DNA of 23,063 bases from Erythrobacter sp. CCH5-A1 (GTDB lineage: Bacteria > Pseudomonadota > Alphaproteobacteria > Sphingomonadales > Sphingomonadaceae). A program made the translations under genes and the position numbers. Below are positions 1 through 8,600 of this stretch, piece by piece. The notes beneath the pieces were generated by a model. That model worked only from the letters and a program-made list of their open reading frames with translations, did not search any database and was not told the origin of the DNA. Position 1 is the first letter of the stretch. Every line of letters begins with the position of its first letter. The DNA lies in NCBI RefSeq assembly GCF_001557115.1, contig NZ_LSKQ01000110.1, positions 1-23,063 on the forward strand, in the 5' to 3' direction.

Positions 1-54
1 CACCGGATTCTCATCTTGATTGTCGCGCATTCTCATTCTGATTGTCGCGCGACA
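1..54. mobile_element. Tip of an insertion sequence, probably IS21-like (partial)
   Basis: The first 54 bases contain two contiguous 22-bp repeats and end in the palindrome TGTCGCGCGACA (43-54), whose last two bases are CA. Reading hsdR on the minus strand, homology to the family stops exactly where this block starts, inside the Walker A threonine codon. IS21-family elements have TG...CA ends and carry several repeated transposase-binding sequences close to the ends, which matches what is seen. No istA or istB coding sequence is inside the window, so the family is an inference from the end structure only. The element would extend leftward out of the window. Confidence 0.45.
7..50. repeat. Two tandem 22-bp repeats at the element end
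   Basis: Units at 7-28 and 29-50 abut with no spacer and agree at 20 of 22 positions; the only difference is CT versus TC at 15-16 and 37-38. Each unit starts ATTCTCAT and ends TGATTGTCGCGC. They are probably transposase-binding repeats of the insertion sequence that truncates hsdR. Confidence 0.8.
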
Positions 55-623
55 GTCTTGCCCGCGCCGGTGGCCATCTGGATCAGGGTGCGCGGCTGGT
101 CCTGGGCGAGCGAGTGCTCGATCCCCTCAATGGCCTCGACCTGGCACTCGCGGAGCCCTTGGGTGTCCAGCGGGGGCATCTGTGTGAGGCGTGCCCGCAC
201 GCTCGAACCTGACTTGAGCCATTCCAGCAGCGTTTCGGGCTTGTGGAAGGCGAAGAGGCGGCGGGATCGAGGGGATGGGTCGGCACGGTCCGCGAACATG
301 ATCTCGGCCCCGCTCGCCTCATATCCGAAGCGCAGGGGAGAGCCCCAGCTAGCAAGCTGCTCTGGTGCGCCGTGTTGGTAACGCGAGGACTGATCGGCAA
401 CGCCCGACAATGTGTTGCCCTCAGGCTTGGCCTCGATCACCCCGCAGGCTTTCCCGTCGACGAGCAGCAGGTAATCGCAGGGACCGGAGGCCATAGGATA
501 CTCGCGCACGGCGACCCCGAGGGACGCCTTGCGGTTAAGCGCTTGGCGATCCTGGATCACCCACCCAGCCGCCTCGAGCTGGGCGTCGATCAGTTTTCGC
601 GCTTCTTCCTCCGGCGTCCCCAT
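33..623 (-). pseudogene. hsdR: Truncated type I restriction endonuclease R subunit (HsdR), N-terminal part
   Basis: The readable protein has 196 residues against roughly 800-1100 in intact HsdR. Residues 1-130 resemble the HsdR nuclease domain: Asp50 in CDYLLLVDGK and Glu64-Ala-Lys66 in VIEAKPEG form a PD-(D/E)xK site. Residues 178-190 start the helicase motor and end in the Walker A motif MATGAGKT. The next residues, VARQSE, come from the inserted element and then a stop follows, so the DEAD box, the other helicase motifs and the C-terminal region are missing. The ATG at 623 is chosen because family proteins start close to EEEARKLID; a TTG lies six codons upstream. It follows the integrase gene on the same strand. 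It cannot be an active restriction enzyme as it stands, and no hsdM or hsdS is in the window. Confidence 0.82.
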
Positions 624-683
624 GGCCGCACCATGCCGCAACGGTGAAGAAACGCAACCATATCAGTGAAGTCAGCAGCGGGC

Positions 684-2132
684 TTACGAGCGCTTCGGGC
701 TGATGGCCTTGGGGTACTGAACGAGTTCCACCAGCTCCTTCAGGCGAGCGAGGTTGAGCCCCTGGGGCGAATAGATCCCATAGGTGAAGCCCGCTTCGTG
801 ACCCACCAGCCGCGCCACCTCAGACTGATGGACGCCGCGCTGCTCGAGCTGGCTGACGAAGTTCTTCCGCGCCGAGTGGAAAGTGAACCTGCGGCTGGTG
901 AAGCCAGCTGCCCGCTTCCAAGCACCGAAAAGCTTCGAGGCATCGCCGGTGCCACTCTTGCGTGGCCCCTCAGGCTTGAAAGTGGGCCAGACCAGCTCGT
1001 CCGCCCCTCCCTTGTCCTTCGCGAGCAGCCAGCCAAGCTGGGAATGGATCGGCACCTTGCGCCGACCGGCCTCGGTCTTGGCGTCCTCGACCAGGATATA
1101 GTCCACCCCCTCCTCAGACCGGACGCGCCCCCAGGTGAGCTCCGCGAGTTCACCGAGCCGCATGCCGGTGTACAGCGCGGCGACAAAGACCTCGACGATG
1201 TCCTCCCGCTTCGGTAGGTGGAGGAAAAGCTTCTCGAGATCGGGAGTCTCCCACGCGAGATAGGCCTTCTTCTTCACCTGCGGCAGCTTGAGCTTGAAAG
1301 GGTTGTCCCCGCTGCAACGCCCATGCTGCTTCGCCCAAGCCCAGATCTGGCTCAGCACGACCATGTGCCGCTTGATGGTGGCCGGAGCGAGACCCCGCTG
1401 CTCTCCTTCTGCTGCATCGATGGACTGCTGAAGCGATAGACCCGTCAACCCGCCGCGCCCGTAGTTTGGCGGCAGCTTCTTCAGCAACTCGACGAAGGCG
1501 GCGGCATCCCTCTCGGTCACCTCGCGGATCGACCGGTCGCCCCAGAAGTCGACGAAGATCCTTATGGCCGAGCGATACTGTGAGGCGGTGTTGCTGGGAC
1601 GTCGATCCCTGCTAGTTTCCCAGCTGCCGATCCACTCGTTCGCGACCGTCTGGAAGTTCGGCTCATAGCGCTCGCGATGGTTGGGCTTCTTGCCCTTGCG
1701 CAGCCGCAGCCCGTCTAGGAGTCCCCTGAGCGCGGCCTCCTCGTCTACACTCAGGATCGGATCACCATCCTCGTCATATCGCCGCCCTGGTTTGTCGAGA
1801 ATCTTGTCGACTGCGAGTTCGACGCCGAGGTCGACAGGATCGTCTTCGGGTCTGCCAAAGGCCAGGATCTCATTCTCAAGCACGGCCTTCACTGAGTCGT
1901 CGTAGGTGCTGCGAGTTAGCGCCTGCTTGGCCTGGGGCACGCCTTCAAGGGCGAGGAAACGCAGCTTGTATTCACCGGCCAACTGCTTGGCTTTGGCCTC
2001 GGCAAGCCTCTCATCCCGCGTCGAAAGCGTCTGTTCGACCCGAGCACGTCCACCGAAGTGCTCACGCAGGTGTGCCGGTATCTCGAGCTGGAAGTACCAG
2101 CCCCGTTTTCTCCGCTTCAGGTAACGCGCCAT
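684..2132 (-). CDS. int: Tyrosine-recombinase integrase of a tRNA-targeted element
   Basis: This 482-residue site-specific recombinase would integrate and excise the mobile element at whose end it lies. An N-terminal arm-binding-like region (MARYLKRRKRGWYFQLEIPAHLR) and a central SAM-like core-binding domain (about 160-275) precede the catalytic domain. That domain shows Arg325 in TGMRLGEL, Lys352 in AKTEAGRR, His419-x-x-Arg422 in FHSARKNF, His445 in LVGHE and the nucleophile Tyr454 in GIYSPQG, so the full catalytic set is present. The ATG at 2132 is chosen over an upstream in-frame start at 2174 because GGGAGG sits six bases before it. Upstream are three GGGGCAC-type repeats and then the tRNA-Pro-like attachment repeat, the normal layout at one end of an integrative element. 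The gene looks intact and the hsdR fragment follows it. Confidence 0.9.
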   Translation of the reverse strand: MARYLKRRKRGWYFQLEIPAHLREHFGGRARVEQTLSTRDERLAEAKAKQLAGEYKLRFLALEGVPQAKQALTRSTYDDSVKAVLENEILAFGRPEDDPVDLGVELAVDKILDKPGRRYDEDGDPILSVDEEAALRGLLDGLRLRKGKKPNHRERYEPNFQTVANEWIGSWETSRDRRPSNTASQYRSAIRIFVDFWGDRSIREVTERDAAAFVELLKKLPPNYGRGGLTGLSLQQSIDAAEGEQRGLAPATIKRHMVVLSQIWAWAKQHGRCSGDNPFKLKLPQVKKKAYLAWETPDLEKLFLHLPKREDIVEVFVAALYTGMRLGELAELTWGRVRSEEGVDYILVEDAKTEAGRRKVPIHSQLGWLLAKDKGGADELVWPTFKPEGPRKSGTGDASKLFGAWKRAAGFTSRRFTFHSARKNFVSQLEQRGVHQSEVARLVGHEAGFTYGIYSPQGLNLARLKELVELVQYPKAISPKRS

Positions 2133-2152
2133 GTGCCTCCCACGATGCCCTA

Positions 2153-2187
2153 CAGGGGCACCAATCTGGGGCACTTTCTGGGGTCAC
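2153..2187 (+). repeat. Three imperfect GGGGCAC repeats, possible integrase arm sites
   Basis: CAGGGGCAC (2153-2161), CTGGGGCAC (2166-2174) and CTGGGGTCAC (2178-2187) recur at intervals of 13 and 12 bases, all in one direction, between the integrase start and the attachment repeat. Short, closely phased direct repeats here are typical of arm-type binding sites for tyrosine integrases or of sites for an excisionase. The assignment is positional inference. Confidence 0.5.
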
Positions 2188-2245
2188 TACCCCTTCAAGT
2201 CAATGTTTTTCAATCCCTTCATCTGCTTACGGCTAGCTAGAAAAT

Positions 2246-2264
2246 AATCCTGTCTCCCCGACCA
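2246..2264 (+). other. attR: Attachment-site repeat: 3' end of a tRNA-Pro gene
   Basis: AATCCTGTCTCCCCGACCA reads as the last 19 bases of a tRNA gene: the T-loop end AATC, T-stem half, acceptor half CTCCCCG, discriminator A and encoded CCA. A G72 pairing with an unusual C1, with discriminator A, matches bacterial tRNA-Pro. The bases before it (GCTAGAAAAT) do not continue as a TTC T-loop, so this is only the duplicated tail left by integration into a tRNA gene. By orientation, the whole tRNA should lie on the plus strand at the far left end of the element, outside this window. Chromosomal sequence would resume at about 2265. Confidence 0.72.
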
Positions 2265-2307
2265 CTTCCTGCCCGCCCGCCCATGCACCCCGGCGCGCGC
2301 GCGTGCT

Positions 2308-3801
2308 TCATGCCGCCACCGGCGCAGCGAGGTGATCGAGGAAGGCCTGATGGCTCGGCAGGCCCGCCACGGCCTTGCCGATGCCCTGCGCCAGTTCCGC
2401 GAGGCTCCGTCCCAACCGCTCGCGCCCGATCATCTGGCCGAGCCGGTGATGCGCCTCGGGCTTGAGCCCCTGCCCCAGCATCACCTGCACCCAGGAATCG
2501 ATCCGGAACAGCTCGTCGCTCGCCTGGAAGGCCGTGGCGCTTTCGCGGAACAGGGCGATCCGGCTGGCGAGGCTTTCGGGAAGGTCGAGCGCGCGGCAGC
2601 CGTCCCAGAAGGGCTCGCCCTCGCGGGCGTTGAGATGGTAGTGGAGAATGATGAAATCGCGGATGCCCTCCAGCTCGGTGCGCGAGAGCTGGTTGAAACG
2701 GTCGGCCAGTGCCGCGGTCACGCCGTCGAAGGGGAACAGCTGCATCAGCCGGGTGACGGCGATCATGATGAGGTGGATCGAGGTCGATTCCAACGGCTCG
2801 ACGAAGCCCGATGACAGGCCGATGGCGATGCAGTTGCGGTTCCACGCCTTGGCCCTGGTGCCGGTGCGGAAGCGGATCACGCGCGGCTCGGTCAGCATTT
2901 CGCCTTCGAGCCTGCCCTTGAGGCGGTCAAGCGCGGCATCGTCGGACAGGTGGGCGCTGGCATAGACCAGGCCGTTGCCGACCCGGTGCTGGAGCGGGAT
3001 CTGCCACTGCCAGCCAGCATCATGCGCGATCGCGCGGGTATAGGGGCGCGCGGGCCCCGCGGCGGCGGTCTGCACCGCGAGCGCGCGGTCGGTGGAGAGC
3101 CAGTGGGTCCAGTCCTCGAACCCGGTCTCCAGCGTTTCCTCGATCAGCAGCCCGCGAAAGCCGGTGCAGTCGATGAACAGGTCGCCCGCGACAACCGAAC
3201 CGTCATCCAGCGCGAGCGCGGCGATGTCGCCGCTCTCGCCGTCACGCCGCACCTCAAGGATGCGGCCCTCATGGCGGGTGACGCCGAGCTTCTCGGCGAA
3301 GTCGCGCAGGAACAGGCCGTAGGCGGTCGCATCGAGGTGGTAGGCATAGTTGAGCGGCACGCTGCCGCCGGTGCGGAACTTGCCCGCGAGCGCAGCCTGC
3401 GTTTCGAGGCTGTAATCGCCCAGCGGCCCCGCCACGCCCAGCGCGCGGGCCTCGAGCCACATGTGCTGGAAATCGGCCATCCAGGTCGAGCGGCCGGTGA
3501 CCCCGAAGGAGTGGAAATACCGCTCCCCCTCGCGGGTCCAGTTCTCGAAGGAAATGCCCAGCTTGAAGCTCGCCCCCGTGGCGCGCAGGAACTGGGCCTC
3601 GTCCAGCCCCAGCAATTCGTGGAAGCGGCGGGCCGTGGGGATGGTGCTCTCGCCCACGCCGACGGTGCCGATTGCGTCGGATTCGACCAGCACGATCTCT
3701 ATCAGCGGGCCGAGATTTTTCACCAGCGCCGCCGCCACGGTCCAGCCGGCGGTGCCGCCGCCTGCGATCACGACCTTTCTGACCGGCTTGCCTTGTCCCA
3801 T
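2308..3801 (-). CDS. Flavin-dependent tryptophan-halogenase family protein
   Basis: The protein has 497 residues, a normal length for the PrnA/RebH-like family, which uses FADH2, oxygen and halide to halogenate electron-rich rings. Visible landmarks are the FAD-binding GGGTAGW (14-20), GVGESTIPT (48-56), the lysine of FKLGI (Lys80, matching the catalytic lysine of PrnA), the halogenase signature WQWQIP (264-269) and FVEPLEST near the C-terminal third. All catalytic features are therefore present. The ATG at 3801 follows GGGAGG by nine bases and lies 14 bases after the cupin stop, so translation is probably coupled. It is the last gene of the receptor-SapC-cupin set. Homologues beside TonB-dependent receptors are common in Caulobacter, Xanthomonas and sphingomonads, but their substrate is generally unknown; free tryptophan is not assured. 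No flavin reductase gene lies nearby. Confidence 0.9.
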   Translation of the reverse strand: MGQGKPVRKVVIAGGGTAGWTVAAALVKNLGPLIEIVLVESDAIGTVGVGESTIPTARRFHELLGLDEAQFLRATGASFKLGISFENWTREGERYFHSFGVTGRSTWMADFQHMWLEARALGVAGPLGDYSLETQAALAGKFRTGGSVPLNYAYHLDATAYGLFLRDFAEKLGVTRHEGRILEVRRDGESGDIAALALDDGSVVAGDLFIDCTGFRGLLIEETLETGFEDWTHWLSTDRALAVQTAAAGPARPYTRAIAHDAGWQWQIPLQHRVGNGLVYASAHLSDDAALDRLKGRLEGEMLTEPRVIRFRTGTRAKAWNRNCIAIGLSSGFVEPLESTSIHLIMIAVTRLMQLFPFDGVTAALADRFNQLSRTELEGIRDFIILHYHLNAREGEPFWDGCRALDLPESLASRIALFRESATAFQASDELFRIDSWVQVMLGQGLKPEAHHRLGQMIGRERLGRSLAELAQGIGKAVAGLPSHQAFLDHLAAPVAA

Positions 3802-3815
3802 CGCCTTGTTCCTCC

Positions 3816-4850
3816 CTACCGGTTGAGCCGCGCCGCGACCTGTGCCCGCAACCGCCGCGCCGCGAGCGCATCGAGCGGCGCGAGCGGCCCGCGCGCATGT
3901 TCGGGCAGATGCGCGCCCGCTGCCGGGGCATCGTCGCCGAAGACGTAGTAATCGAAGACCTCGCGCCACGCCGCGCGCTCGCCCGCCGGCCGGTCGCGCA
4001 AGCTGAGCAGCGCGTGCAGCAATGTCGTCTGCGGCGTGTCGAGGAAGGCAGGCACCGGGTTCCACCAGTAGTTCGCCAGCACATTGAACGGCGCGAGGGC
4101 ATCGACCTGGTGCCACCACATTGCCGGGTAATAGAGCACGTCGCCGGGCGCGAGGTCGGCGATGATCGCGGCCTCCATCGCCTGCGCGAAACGGGGGAAG
4201 CGCGCCAGATCGGGCGCGGCCAAATCGACCATCGTCACCACCTGCCCGCCGGGTGTCGGCTCGAGCGGGCCCGGGTAGAGATTGGCGATCTGGTCGGGCG
4301 GGAACAGCGTGAACCGCCGCGCGCCCGCAAGGCAGCAAGCGAGGTTGTGCGAGATGTCGTAATGCGCCGCGGCCGTCGTGCGGTTGCCGATCCAGATGCT
4401 CGCCAGCGGGGGCTTGTGCGCGAAATCGGGGTGAGTGAGCGCAAGGTCGTTGGCGGCGCGGAAGCCGGGGAGGAATTGGTCGATATCGGTCGATCCAACA
4501 TAGATCGCCGGAGCCTGCGGATCGCCCTCGGCCGCAATCAGCGCATCGAGCACTTCGCCCAAAGGCGCGCGGGCGCTCGCAAAATTGAAGCCGGAGACCT
4601 TGGCGTCATAATGGAACCGCCCGGCGATTTCGGGCGGGCCGGTGTAGACCGTGACCGGCGCGTCCCCCGCGTGTCCGCGCAGATAGGCGGCAGCGGCGGC
4701 AGCGCCCTCGCGCCCGGCCTCAACCACCGGCCAATGCGAGGCCACGCCTTCGAGCACCACCGGTGCCTGTGCGGCGAACAGGTCATCGAACGGGATCGCG
4801 GCAGGATCGACCCCTGCAAGGCGGCGGGCCGGCGTGCCCCATCCGCTCAT
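3816..4850 (-). CDS. Cupin-like (JmjC/Cupin_8) protein, probable Fe(II)/2-oxoglutarate oxygenase
   Basis: This 344-residue protein resembles the Cupin_8 family of JmjC-type hydroxylases. A metal-binding facial triad can be read: His163 and Asp165 in AAHYDISHN, and His247 in YYPAMWWHQVD. The stretch CLAGARRFTLFPPDQ (172-186) is the typical strand following the HxD motif, and PGPLEPTP fits the family. It would oxidise a protein or small-molecule substrate in the cytoplasm; there is no signal peptide. The start codon overlaps the SapC stop as ATGA (4847-4850) and the halogenase starts 14 bases after its stop, so the three genes are very probably one transcript and the two enzymes may act on the same substrate. 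The substrate cannot be told from sequence. Confidence 0.85.
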   Translation of the reverse strand: MSGWGTPARRLAGVDPAAIPFDDLFAAQAPVVLEGVASHWPVVEAGREGAAAAAAYLRGHAGDAPVTVYTGPPEIAGRFHYDAKVSGFNFASARAPLGEVLDALIAAEGDPQAPAIYVGSTDIDQFLPGFRAANDLALTHPDFAHKPPLASIWIGNRTTAAAHYDISHNLACCLAGARRFTLFPPDQIANLYPGPLEPTPGGQVVTMVDLAAPDLARFPRFAQAMEAAIIADLAPGDVLYYPAMWWHQVDALAPFNVLANYWWNPVPAFLDTPQTTLLHALLSLRDRPAGERAAWREVFDYYVFGDDAPAAGAHLPEHARGPLAPLDALAARRLRAQVAARLNR

Positions 4851-5566
4851 GCCGCCGCGCCCGCAAGTGCGCGCGCGGCCATCCGGTTGGCCAGCTGCTG
4901 CATGTTACCCAGCGAGGCGGCGAGCATGAAGGCCGAATGGAGGAAGCCCGCGCGGTGGAGTGTGTCCAGCTCCCCGCCGCCGAGCGCTGCCAGCCGCTCG
5001 CGGTCGATCGTCTGCGCATCGGAAATGGCATAGGCCCGGTCGGGCCCGGCGCGCAGCTGGATGTCGAACGCCCGCAGCAGCCCCGCGCCGCTCAGCGCCT
5101 CGACCAGCGGATCGAGCAGGCCATTGCCGACATAGATCGCCCGCAAGGTGCCCAGCATCGCCTCCAGTGCCGGGGCCTGTCCGCCATGTTCGAGAAACAG
5201 CGGCGCGCCCGTGGTGCGCGACAGGCGCGGGTGGTCGGGATCGACGAGGATCTGAAGCTCGCCCGTGCCCTCCGCCGCGGCGATCGCGAAGGGGCGCGCG
5301 TCGAGCACCGCCGGGACATAAGCGCTCTGCCAGCTGCCGTCAGGGCCGAGGAACAGGTTGTCGTCCCGGTCCAGCCCAAGCACCGCCACCGGGCGCAGGC
5401 GGCCCTCGGCATCAGGGCGCAGCAGGATCGGAAATTCGCGCGCCGCCGCCTCGAATTCGGTCGGATAGACCAGCACCTGATTGACGCTGTCACCAAAGGC
5501 ACGCCCGCCGCGCGCGATCAGGCGCAGATCGTGGTGGTCGACATTGTTGAGGAGAACCTTGCTCAT
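4847..5566 (-). CDS. SapC family protein
   Basis: The 239-residue protein opens with VLLNNVDHHDLRL and continues with YPTEFEAAAREFPILLR and GLDRDDNLFLGPDGSWQSAYVPA, which are characteristic of the SapC family (Pfam SapC). The family is named from a Campylobacter S-layer locus, but its biochemical role is not established. In alphaproteobacteria it is regularly found between a TonB-dependent receptor and a tryptophan-halogenase gene, as here. The ATG at 5566 is preferred because family proteins begin at about this point; an in-frame GTG at 5611 would add 15 residues, and neither has a strong ribosome site. Its stop overlaps the start of the cupin gene. It has no clear signal peptide or membrane segment. 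Confidence 0.85.
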   Translation of the reverse strand: MSKVLLNNVDHHDLRLIARGGRAFGDSVNQVLVYPTEFEAAAREFPILLRPDAEGRLRPVAVLGLDRDDNLFLGPDGSWQSAYVPAVLDARPFAIAAAEGTGELQILVDPDHPRLSRTTGAPLFLEHGGQAPALEAMLGTLRAIYVGNGLLDPLVEALSGAGLLRAFDIQLRAGPDRAYAISDAQTIDRERLAALGGGELDTLHRAGFLHSAFMLAASLGNMQQLANRMAARALAGAAA

Positions 5567-5631
5567 CCCGTCCCGCCCGGTTCGTTCGCACGTTTCGGCA
5601 TAGTGCCGCACGAGTGCTGGAATCTCAACGC

Positions 5632-5680
5632 AGGAAGGGGAGGCGGCCTGCCCCGTCGCAGGCCCCCTCCCCCGTTTCCT
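5632..5680 (-). terminator. Intercistronic hairpin between receptor and sapC genes
   Basis: Bases 5637-5651 pair with 5658-5672 as a 15-bp GC-rich stem with a single C-C mismatch and a 6-base loop. After a 3-base bulge, AGGAA (5632-5636) pairs with TTCCT (5676-5680). No run of T follows on the minus strand, so it is more likely a partial terminator, or a barrier that protects the receptor mRNA 3' end, than a full stop. It lies 17 bases after the receptor stop codon and 66 bases before the sapC start. Confidence 0.65.
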
Positions 5681-5696
5681 TGCGCGATGCGCGGTG

Positions 5697-8600
5697 TCAG
5701 AACCGGTAGCGCACCCCGGCGAACAGACGCGGCTTCAGCTCCTGCGCGAAAAACAGCTGCTTCTCGTCGCGCCCGAAGGAGCGGATCGGTTCGCTCAGGA
5801 TGTTCACCGCTTCGAGGCTGAAGGCGAGGCTTTCGTTGAAGTCCCAGTTGACGCTGGCATCCAAGGTGCCGAAGTCATCGAAGAACACCGGGTTGCGTGC
5901 CCCCCCGCGGTTGACCCCGCCGAGGAACTTGCCGCGCCAGTTGTAGGCGACGCGCGCCGACAGGCCGTCCTTGTCGTAGATCCCGGTAATATTGTAGCTG
6001 TCCGAAAGACCGATCAGCGCAAAGACATCGGTGTTGGGGTCCGACAGGATGTTCACATCGACATCGCCGTACACCTTGGTCAGCGAGCCCGAGACGCCGA
6101 AACCGCTGTCGCCGAAGAAGTACTGGCCCTGCAGTTCGAACCCGTGAATGTTGCCTTCCCGGTTGTTTATCGGGGTCGCCACGTCGAACACGAACAGCGG
6201 ATCGGTGCCGTTGGCGATCACGTCCCGCTGGGCGAGGACGGTATCGACGAAGGCCTGATCGAGCTGCCCGTTTGCGCCGAGGTTCGCCTGGAACTGCTGG
6301 CGCGCGGCGGCGACGTTGCCGTTGTTGGCATCGATCAGAGCGGTGAAGGTGAACAGGCTGACATCGCTCAGCACCGCACCGAGGTTGGCGATCTCCGCCG
6401 CCGCCGCGCCCGAACGGGTGCCGGCCGCGCCGGTGGTGGGATCGCGCAGGCCGAACAGGTTCTGCTCGACCTGGCCGATCCCGACGAAGTTCGACACCTT
6501 CTTGTAGAAGAAGGCCCCCGAAATGAAGCTCGCCGGAGCGAAGTACCATTCGAGGCTGATGTCGAAGTTGTCCGAGACCAGCGGGTCGAGATCGGGGTTG
6601 CCCTGCGTGCCTGCGGCGATCCCGCCAAGCAGCGTCGGGCGATCCGGGCCGTTGGCCGATTGCGAGGCGAACAGGTTGCCGTAATCGGGCCGGGCGAGCG
6701 TCTTGGAGTAGGACACGCGGGCCACAACATCGTCGACCGGCTCGATCCGGAAGTCGATCGAGGGCAGCAGCTCGTTGTATTCGCCCGTGCGGGTGATCTC
6801 GGCGATGTTGCCGCTCACCACGCGGGTGAAGTCGTTGTCCGAATCCCATTCGATGCGAAGCGGCTGGTCGACCAGCGAGAACGAGGTGGTCTTGGTGTTT
6901 TCCCAACGCACGCCGGCCACCAGATTGGCCGGACGGTCGCCGATCTGGCCATCCCAGTTGAACTGGGCATAGGCCGACCAGATCTCTTCGCCAACGCGGT
7001 CGAATTCGTTGCCGGTGATGTTGTTGGGATTGCCGCGCGCGGCGTAGAAGGGTTCGAAGATCTGGAACAGGTCGACGGCATTGCCGCGGAAGGCGATCCC
7101 CGCGTCGCCCACGGCGTAGCGGTCGAACTGGCAGGCGAGGCAGAACTGCTCGACCAGGTTGCCCGCCTGCGCCTGGATGTCGCCGACATTGTTGATGCCC
7201 CAGTCGCCCAGCGTCTGCTGGGTCTGGACACGCGCGCTCGTCATGCTCGAATCGATGTAGCGGGCGCCGATATCGAAGCGGCTGCCTTCATCGAACTCCC
7301 AGCCGAGGTCGACGCTGAACTGGTCGATCCGGTGGCGCTGGCGCGAGGCATTGGTGCGTTGGATCTGCGTGCCCAGGTCGCCGATGTCGAGCACGCCATT
7401 GTTGTTGCCACGGTCGTCGGCCGTGCCGCGGATGCCGTCGGTGCCGAGCCCGCGGTCATTGACCACGTAGCGCTGGATCGGCACCGGGCCCGAGAAGTCG
7501 ACCGAGTGCGAATCGACCACCGGCGCGCCGAGGCTGACGAGGGTCGAGCTCGCCCCATTGGCCGAATCCGGGTCGGAGGTGGACAGCGAATGGTTGCCGT
7601 CGAGCCGCAGGGTAAAGCCCGATCCGATCTCCCATTCGGCGTTGAGGCCATAGGACTGGAGTTCGGTCTTGGTCGCGCGGTATTGCTGTTCGAAACCCAG
7701 ATCCTTGGTGGCATAGCCGCTGCCCTCGGAGATGAAGATCGAGGTCGGCACGGCATCGCTGGGATCGAAGGTGATCGTGTCGAACGGGCGGTTGAACCAG
7801 TTGGTCTGATCGGTGCGCTGCTCGCTCAGACTGTTGGTCACATACATCGCGTCAGCCGTGAAGGTGAGCGTTTCGGTCGGCTGAAATTGCGCCGTACCGG
7901 CAAGGTTCAGGCGCTCGCGCTCGAACTCCGAGAAGTGGTAGCGGCTGTCGTTGGGCACCGCGACCAGCGTATCGGGGCTGCTCGGCGCGCCGGTGACGAC
8001 TGTCGCCGCGCCGCGGCCGGGGAATTGCGAGAAGGGCGCGACGTTCCAGGCGTTGGAGGTGGCGCTCGCCGCGGCGCTGCTGCGCTCCTGATAGGCGCCG
8101 AACAGCGAGACGCCGAAGGTGTCGCTGGGATCGGTCCAGGTGATGACGCCGGAGAATTCCGGGTTGATCGTGAAGTCCGAATTGCTGAGGTCATAGAGCG
8201 CCTTGGCACCGATGCTGCCGCGCAGGCCCTCGCCCTTCATCTCGAGCGGGCGCGCGGTCACGACGTTGATAGCCGCCCCGATGCCGCCCGAAGGGATCGC
8301 CGCGCGGCCGGTTTTGTAGACCTCGAGCCGCTGCACGCCTTCCGAGGCGAGGTTGTTGAAATCGAACGAACGGCCGGTCGCGCGGCTGAAGTCGACATCC
8401 TGGTCGCCGCCGACGGCATTGACGAAGGTGGTCGCGATCTGGCGCCCGTTGACGGTAACGAGGTTGAACTGCGGGCCGAAGCCGCGGACCGTGACCTGCG
8501 AGCCTTCGCCATTGATGCGGCTGATCGAGACGCCAGGGATGCGCTGGAGGGATTCGGCGAGGTTGGTGTCGGGGAACTCGCCGATGTCTTCGGCCGAAAT

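Noticed and set aside
2133..2245. Possible complete tRNA gene next to the integrase
   Set aside because: Only the 3' tail at 2246-2264 can be recognised. The upstream bases do not form D, anticodon or T arms.
2265..2307. GC-rich stretch with GCGCGCGCGCG and GCCCGCCCGCCC after the halogenase stop, considered as a terminator
   Set aside because: Only short imperfect pairing is possible and there is no T-run, so no terminator is called.
3802..4338. Extension of the halogenase frame 179 codons upstream
   Set aside because: The added part lies in another frame of the cupin gene, while the ATG at 3801 has a good ribosome site and begins the typical FAD-binding N-terminus.
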